A DNA stretch of 5,163 nt from Nostoc sp. CHAB 5715 (GTDB lineage Bacteria; Cyanobacteriota; Cyanobacteriia; Cyanobacteriales; Nostocaceae), in the NCBI RefSeq assembly GCF_020829685.1, contig NZ_JAIVFR010000552.1, positions 1 through 5,163 on the forward strand, written 5' to 3'. How positions within the stretch are numbered: position 1 is the first letter of the stretch; the number at the start of each line of letters is the position of its first letter. Position numbers and translations under genes: made by a program. The notes beneath the pieces are model-generated. The model was not told where the DNA came from. It did not search any database and saw only the letters and a list, made by a program, of their open reading frames with translations. Positions 1-3,732 of this stretch are shown here, piece after piece.

Positions 1-913
1 TCCGCAAGGTAATGATTTCTCTGTCTTCACGCTGGATAAATCGCGGGGGGTTCGCTCCTAGCCAGTAACTATATCGTGATCTAGCGGTTGCCAGATCCAA
101 AGTGGTAGCGATCGCTAACAATCTCTCTAAATCTGGTTTGACTGCGGCTACAAGTTCTGTTAAAGCACGGCGAATCGCTTCTTCTTCGGCTTGCTCTTTT
201 CTAATTATCTGCCGTAGTTGGTTGCCCAAGGGTACTACTGAATTCGGTTCCACGTACAGGGTGGCACCGCTAGTAGAGGTATCGTGAACAATACCGGGGA
301 TGGCATCTTTTTGGGGTGCTTTTACGGGGATGACAAAGCGATCGCCCCGTTGCGTAATTAGCTGTTCTTGAACTGCCCCAGATTTTGCCTGTAAGATATT
401 TTGCAGCTTTTGAGTAATTTGGCTGCGTAATCGCCGCAAGTCTGTGCGAATTTCTCCCAGTTTTTGACTCGCGCGGTCAGTTACCTGGGCCCGTTCATCA
501 ATACATCGGTGAATTTCCTGTTCTAGTTCTGGATAAGTCCGCAAATCGGCAACCAAATCAGTCAGTATGGGCAAATCTTCCTGATTGTCAATGACACGGC
601 GCAAATTTCTAGCACCAGCGAGGGTAGTAGCGATACCTAACAGTTCATCTCCTGCCAAAACTCCACTGCGTTCTGCCCGTTCTAAGGAATCGCCAATATC
701 TTGAATTCCCTCAAATGACAGTCCCGTGGTCAGGCGAGTTTCCAGTTGGTAGACTTCTTTGGTTTGCTCTAACAACTCTTCGCTTTGGATCTGAGAATCG
801 GGTATTTTCAGATGACGCGCAGCTGTCGCCCCCAGCTTAGTTGCCGCAAAAGTGGCAAGGTGCTGGCAGAGGCGATGCCATTCTAATAGTTCTAAGGTTT
901 CAGATTGGATCAA
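1..913 (-). CDS. mutS2: MutS2 family protein, N-terminal 304 residues (runs off left edge)
   Basis: Uninterrupted reading frame from codon 913-911 to the window edge, with no frameshift or stop. The N-terminus MIQSETLELLEWHRLCQHLA and the block RGDRFVIPVK (residues 189-198) followed by GIVHDTSTSGATLYVEP (207-223) are hallmarks of the MutS2 core/lever region. MutS2 is usually about 780-800 residues, so roughly 60% is missing, including the Walker A/B ATPase and C-terminal Smr nuclease domain. The fragment ends near residue 304 after ANPPRF. Start choice: the in-frame stop TAG lies 12 codons upstream and no ATG or GTG intervenes, so TTG at 913-911 is the only reasonable start and gives the expected family N-terminus. 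No Shine-Dalgarno sequence is visible. Family knowledge: MutS2 lacks the mismatch-recognition domain of MutS; homologues suppress recombination (Helicobacter) or split collided ribosomes (Bacillus). Which applies in cyanobacteria cannot be read from the sequence. Confidence 0.93.
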   Translation of the reverse strand, partial: MIQSETLELLEWHRLCQHLATFAATKLGATAARHLKIPDSQIQSEELLEQTKEVYQLETRLTTGLSFEGIQDIGDSLERAERSGVLAGDELLGIATTLAGARNLRRVIDNQEDLPILTDLVADLRTYPELEQEIHRCIDERAQVTDRASQKLGEIRTDLRRLRSQITQKLQNILQAKSGAVQEQLITQRGDRFVIPVKAPQKDAIPGIVHDTSTSGATLYVEPNSVVPLGNQLRQIIRKEQAEEEAIRRALTELVAAVKPDLERLLAIATTLDLATARSRYSYWLGANPPRFIQREDREIITLR

Positions 914-970
914 GGTTTCAACATCTAATCTGAAATTATCGTAACAATTCTAGCCCCTAGATGGCTAAAT

Positions 971-999
971 TTTAAAGGAGAAAATTTTGCCTTAGTCAA
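971..999 (-). promoter_or_regulatory. Candidate mutS2 promoter
   Basis: On the minus strand, TTGACT (999-994) is followed after 17 nt by TTTAAA (976-971), with an overlapping TAAAAT two bases further on. This is a reasonable sigma-70-like arrangement. It would give a 5' leader of about 50 nt before the mutS2 TTG start. The -10 box is imperfect, so this is an inference from spacing and the good -35 box. Confidence 0.4.
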
Positions 1000-1037
1000 T
1001 ACTCAAGAGGTATATTCGCTCTCTACCTTCTTATACA

Positions 1038-1061
1038 TTGATGTATTTTATACTACATCAA
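1038..1061. promoter_or_regulatory. Candidate NtcA (Crp/Fnr-type) binding site
   Basis: A perfect inverted repeat, TTGATGTA-N8-TACATCAA, is centred at about 1049.5. Its core matches the signature of the cyanobacterial nitrogen regulator NtcA, GTA-N8-TAC, including the preferred flanks (TGTA...TACA). It lies between the DUF2288 stop codon and the proposed mutS2 promoter, roughly 85 bp upstream of the inferred mutS2 transcription start. No TAN3T -10 box is found about 22 nt beyond the site on either strand, so a standard class II NtcA promoter is not evident. Two more dyads overlap its edges: ATACAT-TG-ATGTAT at 1033-1046 and TCAACA-TTTT-TGTTGA at 1058-1073. Such a site could also arise by chance. 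Confidence 0.4.
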
Positions 1062-1107
1062 CATTTTTGTTGACTCCAACTCCGATCAAAAACGCCACAA
1101 AAACTGA

Positions 1108-1404
1108 TTAAGCAGCAACTATTTCTTGTGCCAAAACGTAAGGCTGAACGATGAGAGTATTAAATCGTTTAGTGCGATCGCCATTCCATTCTCCCACTTG
1201 TACTATCGTGGGTTTGGCAATCAATTGCTCATCAATCCACTGTTCCACTGATGGTATATTATCACTTGCGATCGCTACTCCAACATCCACCAAGTTTAGC
1301 TCAAGTGCCACCAAAATTACTGCATCTCGTTGTACATGAGGAATTAGCCACTCCCACTCTGCCTCATCCAAAATTTCTGTTAATTCCGTTCTTAAATCCG
1401 ACAT
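1108..1404 (-). CDS. DUF2288 domain-containing protein
   Basis: A 98-residue soluble protein without signal peptide or membrane segments. The pattern fits the DUF2288 family: an N-terminal SDLRTELTEILDEAEWEWL, the central LVDVGVAIASDN block and the C-terminal QPYVLAQEIVAA. Its length is normal for that family, whose function is unknown. Two ATG codons are adjacent (1407-1405 and 1404-1402). The purine-rich GAGGA at 1412-1408 touches the first and is 3 nt from the second, so the second start (MSDLR) is preferred; the alternative adds one Met. It lies downstream of and on the same strand as the AI-2E gene, but a 131-bp spacer with palindromic repeats separates them, so co-transcription is uncertain. 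No clear terminator follows it. The family call is from memory of the conserved blocks. Confidence 0.85.
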   Translation of the reverse strand: MSDLRTELTEILDEAEWEWLIPHVQRDAVILVALELNLVDVGVAIASDNIPSVEQWIDEQLIAKPTIVQVGEWNGDRTKRFNTLIVQPYVLAQEIVAA

Positions 1405-1407
1405 CAT

Positions 1408-1412
1408 TCCTC
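1408..1412 (-). promoter_or_regulatory. Ribosome binding site of the DUF2288 gene
   Basis: GAGGA on the minus strand directly precedes the double ATG. Its very short spacing (0 nt to the first, 3 nt to the second ATG) argues for initiation at the second. Confidence 0.5.
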
Positions 1413-1453
1413 AATTTGTATTGGCTAATAAACTATTTTACATTAATTACTAC

Positions 1454-1538
1454 AGACGCGATTAATCGCGTCTCTACTTCCAAATCTTGTACAGACGCGA
1501 TTCATCGCGTCTCTCTTGTACGATTAATCGCGTCTCTA
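1454..1538. repeat. Three copies of a palindromic AGACGCGAT-type repeat
   Basis: Copy 1 (1454-1473) is the perfect 20-bp palindrome AGACGCGATTAATCGCGTCT. Copy 2 (1493-1512) has the same arms with a TC centre. Copy 3 (1521-1538) keeps CGATTAATCGCGTCTCTA but lacks 6 bp of the left arm. Copies 2 and 3 are also direct repeats: both are preceded by TCTTGT (1485 and 1514), a 29-bp period. Copy 3 ends inside the AI-2E gene: the CTA at 1536-1538 is that gene's TAG stop. Similar GAGACGCGAT palindromes are, from memory, dispersed in Nostoc genomes. There is no U-tract, so this is not a typical intrinsic terminator. Confidence 0.85.
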
Positions 1539-2573
1539 AACCTCTGATTTCATTTCATCAATTTCAAATAAAGATACGATGACTCCAGCGATGGGGATAG
1601 ATATAAAAACTCCTAGTAAACCTGCTACTTTAGCGCCTACTAGCAAAGCAAAGAACACTACTACAGGATTAAGATTCAGCGCATCTTGCATAATTCGAGG
1701 CGAAATAAAGTTGTCTTGTATCTGCTGAAGGACAATACAAGCTATCAATACTTTCAATGCTAACCAAACACCTTGAGACAACACAACTAAAGTAACTGCG
1801 CTTACTCCTAATGTCGCTCCTATACCAGGAATGATATCAAGAATTCCGACTATTACTGACAATATCAAAGCAAAAGGCACTTTTAATATTAAAAAAACTA
1901 AAAAAGTCGTACTTGTGAGAAATGCACTTAATAACAACTGACCTCTAAAAAATCCGAGAAAGGAGCGTCTGATTATATTTGTAAATCTCTGTCGGCGCTG
2001 TTTTGGTACTATTTTTATGGTAAAGTTCCATAGCTTGTCTCCATCCAGCAACATAAAGAAAGCTACAACTGCAATCAATATAAATGTCAGGAAGTTCGTC
2101 ATGAATCCTTGTAAAACAGTCAAGCTGGTAACAAGGCTAGATACAGCTTGGTTTCGCAATTGTTCTTGAATGAAACTTAAATCTATCTGTAAATTACGGC
2201 TTTGCAAAAAACCTTCTAGTCGCTCTAATAGAGGTATTAAAGAATTTACAAAGCCAGTTATACTGTCAATTAATTGTTGTCCTTGAGATAAAACCGTTAG
2301 GCCGACGGTAATTATTAGACTGCCAATAATCACAACACTGAACAAGAAAACGACAGCAACAGCTACGCCGTGGGGCAAAAAATGCCGCAGCCATTGTACA
2401 GGATAGCTGAGTAAAAAGGCCAAAATTGCAGCAAATGTAAAAATAACAATTACTGCTTCAAAGTAAGCTAAAAGTTGTACAATTGCCCAGCCAGAAGCAA
2501 CTAAAAGTAAAAAGCGGACTAACGCCAGATTATTTAATCGATCCCAAAAATTCTTGGCTTCAAAGCCGCTCAT
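1536..2573 (-). CDS. AI-2E family transporter (integral membrane protein)
   Basis: A 345-residue polytopic membrane protein with the AI-2E (UPF0118) architecture. Hydrophobic segments lie at about residues 19-57 (two), 69-93, 156-176, 211-231, 234-262, 270-284 and 302-333. A less hydrophobic, partly amphipathic stretch sits at about 95-155. Family marks are DIIPGIGATLG (246-256) and the C-terminal NPVVVFFALLVGAKVAGLLG (302-321) followed by IPIAG. The family exports small molecules (autoinducer-2 in E. coli TqsA; Na+/H+ antiport in others); the substrate here cannot be told. The frame continues 24 codons upstream to a GTG at 2645, but that stretch encodes a heptamer repeat (reading ITNYELRI) and is unlike the family, so ATG 2573-2571 is chosen. 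No Shine-Dalgarno sequence precedes it. The stop codon lies inside a palindromic repeat. The gene follows the acyltransferase by 201 bp on the same strand. Confidence 0.9.
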   Translation of the reverse strand: MSGFEAKNFWDRLNNLALVRFLLLVASGWAIVQLLAYFEAVIVIFTFAAILAFLLSYPVQWLRHFLPHGVAVAVVFLFSVVIIGSLIITVGLTVLSQGQQLIDSITGFVNSLIPLLERLEGFLQSRNLQIDLSFIQEQLRNQAVSSLVTSLTVLQGFMTNFLTFILIAVVAFFMLLDGDKLWNFTIKIVPKQRRQRFTNIIRRSFLGFFRGQLLLSAFLTSTTFLVFLILKVPFALILSVIVGILDIIPGIGATLGVSAVTLVVLSQGVWLALKVLIACIVLQQIQDNFISPRIMQDALNLNPVVVFFALLVGAKVAGLLGVFISIPIAGVIVSLFEIDEMKSEV

Positions 2574-2774
2574 AATAATTCGTAATTCGTAATTCGTAAT
2601 TAAGACGTAAAAAATGCTAGTTATGTGCGTGGGGAATTTGTCCACTCTGTAAGATGGATGATGTATTTGTTGGAAGTTCCTTAAATGATTGCTAGAGTGA
2701 ATTGATTTTAAGATTAGAGGAACCTAATAGCGATCGCTACCTCCCTAAAGCATATATCTGTAGTTTCTCTTAAT
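2574..2774. other. Spacer between the acyltransferase and AI-2E genes
   Basis: It contains the heptamer array described separately next to the AI-2E start, and one HIP1 octamer inside a 12-bp palindrome, TAGCGATCGCTA (2728-2739). I found neither a convincing promoter for the AI-2E gene nor a U-tract terminator after the acyltransferase gene. The minus strand carries a GGGAGG (near 2740-2746) with no start codon at a suitable distance. Confidence 0.5.
2576..2601. repeat. Tandem heptamer TAATTCG x3 plus partial unit
   Basis: Three exact units of TAATTCG (2576-2582, 2583-2589, 2590-2596) are followed by TAATT. This matches the short tandemly repeated heptamers typical of heterocystous cyanobacteria. 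On the minus strand the array ends 2 bp before the AI-2E ATG and occupies the place where a ribosome binding site should be. Read in frame it creates a spurious N-terminal extension. Confidence 0.9.
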
Positions 2775-3413
2775 TCATCTTCCTAAATCATGCATCTCGT
2801 TAATTACTTTGGTACACTTTTGTGTTAAAGCTTCCAATTCCTCTTTATTAGTGGAACTGGGAGCATCAATCAAGTTACCAATTCTCACGGTGATGGGAAC
2901 TGGGCGAGGTAGGGACGATCCTTTTTGTAAAATCTCCTCAGTACCCCAGACACTCACGGGTAATATTGGGGCTTTTGCTTTCGCCGCTAGCAGCAGTGCG
3001 CCTCTTTTGGGGTCTGTAATTCGACCATCTGGGGTGCGAGTACCTTGCAAGAAAACACCGACAGCCCAACTGTTATTAAGATATTCTAGGGCGGAACGGA
3101 TGGCATTGCGATCGGCATTTCCTCGACTCACGGGGTAAGCACCGTACAATTTAATCGCTTGCGCCAAAACTGGGATCTTAAATAACTCTTCCTTAGCCAT
3201 GTACGCTACTGGACGACGTACACAATTAGAGACAATTGGCGGGTCAAAATAACTAGCGTGATTACTCACTACCAGCAACGGCCCTGATTGGGGAACATTT
3301 TCCGTACCATAAATCTGGCCCCGAAAGTAAGCGTGAAGCATGGGGCTGACGACCGACCATTTAAAGGCGTGGTAAAGTGCCAGACTGATAAACGGTTCGC
3401 GGTTTCTGTCCAC
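2775..3413 (-). CDS. plsC: PlsC-type 1-acyl-sn-glycerol-3-phosphate acyltransferase
   Basis: A 212-residue protein of the lysophospholipid acyltransferase family. It would transfer an acyl chain to lysophosphatidic acid to give phosphatidic acid at the cytoplasmic face of the membrane. Motif I is NHASYFD (51-57, catalytic His52 and Asp57), motif II GAYPVSRG (91-98), motif III FLQGTR (121-126) and motif IV APILPVSVWG (148-157). Motif III has Gln123 where the classical FPEGTR has Glu; I believe FLQGTR is common in cyanobacterial homologues but cannot confirm it here. Length is normal for the family. The start is GTG at 3413: an in-frame TGA lies 6 codons upstream and the next Met (residue 25) would cut conserved sequence. 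No Shine-Dalgarno sequence is visible. Cyanobacteria often have several PlsC paralogues, so the substrate and the symbol are less certain than the family. It is transcribed divergently from the kinase gene. Confidence 0.9.
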   Translation of the reverse strand: MDRNREPFISLALYHAFKWSVVSPMLHAYFRGQIYGTENVPQSGPLLVVSNHASYFDPPIVSNCVRRPVAYMAKEELFKIPVLAQAIKLYGAYPVSRGNADRNAIRSALEYLNNSWAVGVFLQGTRTPDGRITDPKRGALLLAAKAKAPILPVSVWGTEEILQKGSSLPRPVPITVRIGNLIDAPSSTNKEELEALTQKCTKVINEMHDLGR

Positions 3414-3441
3414 AGAAGATAATTCAAATCAGACTGAATTT

Positions 3442-3470
3442 AGCATACGCGATCGCAAGGCCTAGAGCAA
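3442..3470 (-). promoter_or_regulatory. Candidate promoter of the acyltransferase gene
   Basis: On the minus strand TTGCTC (3470-3465) and TATGCT (3447-3442) are separated by 17 nt, giving a leader of about 20-25 nt to the GTG start. The -10 box fits TAN3T; the -35 box is weak. A HIP1 octamer (3449-3456) sits in the spacer between the two boxes. Confidence 0.4.
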
Positions 3471-3492
3471 ACGCAAAAAACCTGTAAGGATA

Positions 3493-3524
3493 AAAAACTC
3501 CATCCCCTTGTGGGTGGAGTTTTT
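3493..3524. terminator. Terminator-like hairpin, potentially bidirectional
   Basis: AAAAACTCCA (3493-3502) and TGGAGTTTTT (3515-3524) are perfect 10-bp inverted arms around a 12-nt centre, TCCCCTTGTGGG. Within that centre CCC and GGG can extend the stem with a bulged T. A-tract before and T-tract after the GC part give the form of an intrinsic terminator on both strands. It lies between two divergent genes, so it terminates no gene visible here. It may be an insulator, the end of a small RNA, or simply one copy of a dispersed hairpin repeat (see 3635-3661). Confidence 0.55.
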
Positions 3525-3527
3525 GGG

Positions 3528-3555
3528 CATGGGGAATGGGGCATGGGGCATGGGG
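3528..3555. repeat. Tandem heptamer array, CATGGGG/AATGGGG x4
   Basis: Four consecutive heptamers: CATGGGG (3528), AATGGGG (3535), CATGGGG (3542), CATGGGG (3549). They begin 3 bp after the hairpin's T-tract. This is the short tandem heptamer type common between genes of Nostoc-like genomes. It is related, in inverted orientation, to the AATGCCC array at 3567-3611. Confidence 0.85.
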
Positions 3556-3566
3556 AAGAAGTTTCC

Positions 3567-3611
3567 AATGCCCAATACTTCGACTTCGCTCAGTACAAGT
3601 GCCCAATGCCC
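3567..3611. repeat. Heptamer array AATGCCC x3 interrupted by a 24-bp element
   Basis: AATGCCC occurs at 3567-3573 and 3605-3611. Between them AAT (3574-3576) and GCCC (3601-3604) are the halves of a third unit, split by 24 bp at 3577-3600. Removing those 24 bp restores three exact tandem heptamers. The element starts ACTTCGACTTCG, ends CAGTACAAGT and has short inverted ends (ACTT/AAGT). Read on the minus strand it encodes peptides such as VLSEVEV or TERSRS, a string I associate with dispersed short repeats. The array is the inverted relative of the GGGCAT-type heptamers at 3525-3555, so the arms could pair imperfectly. Confidence 0.75.
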
Positions 3612-3612
3612 G

Positions 3613-3671
3613 AAGCGGCGGGGCGGCTGTCCCTCTCCACGCCACTTGCGGGATGGAGTTTCCCGCCGCTT
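3613..3671. repeat. Inverted repeat enclosing a diverged inverted copy of the 3493 hairpin
   Basis: AAGCGGCGGG (3613-3622) and CCCGCCGCTT (3662-3671) are perfect 10-bp inverted arms with a 39-bp loop. Inside the loop, 3635-3661 read on the minus strand begins AAACTCCATCCC, then GCAA, GTGG, CG, TGGAG. This matches the 3495-3519 hairpin unit with a few changes but in the opposite orientation. GCGGG (3648-3652) can alternatively pair with CCCGC (3662-3666), so two mutually exclusive hairpins are possible. No protein-coding evidence was found here; open frames through it are repeat translations. Confidence 0.7.
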
Positions 3672-3719
3672 TCTATGAATTGCTTCACCCATCTGGGAAT
3701 ACTAAGTCCAGAAAATATT

Positions 3720-3723
3720 AGGA
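3720..3723 (+). promoter_or_regulatory. Ribosome binding site of the kinase gene
   Basis: AGGA with 9 nt to the ATG at 3733. With an in-frame TAA at 3703-3705 just upstream, it fixes the kinase start. No convincing promoter was found in the 60 bp between the repeat mosaic and this site. Confidence 0.6.
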
Positions 3724-3732
3724 TTTAGCAGT

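Noticed and set aside
102..287. Plus-strand 61-codon frame within mutS2
   Set aside because: It is the antisense shadow of the conserved MutS2 core region.
1058..1073. TCAACA-TTTT-TGTTGA hairpin as terminator of the DUF2288 gene
   Set aside because: The stem is only 6 bp, AT-rich, and not followed by a U-tract on the minus strand.
1454..1538. Repeated palindromes as a CRISPR array
   Set aside because: The units are self-palindromic, separated by irregular gaps of about 20 and 8 bp, and one is truncated; there are no spacer-like segments of constant length.
1151..1547. Plus-strand frames opposite DUF2288 and the palindromes (1151-1339, 1251-1547)
   Set aside because: They are antisense shadows of the DUF2288 gene, and one ends in the repeat translated as TDAINRVS/TDAIHRVS.
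2574..2645. Longer AI-2E protein starting at GTG 2645
   Set aside because: The added 24 residues are translated from a heptamer repeat and do not resemble the family N-terminus; ATG 2573 gives the usual length.
2809..3138. Plus-strand 109-codon frame within the acyltransferase gene
   Set aside because: It is antisense to a gene with intact catalytic motifs; no ribosome binding site or recognisable domain.
3424..3728. Small proteins on either strand in the repeat-rich spacer (3424-3645, 3462-3692, 3510-3728, 3536-3721)
   Set aside because: Their sequence is translated from heptamers, the 24-bp element and the hairpin copies; they have low-complexity content and no family resemblance.
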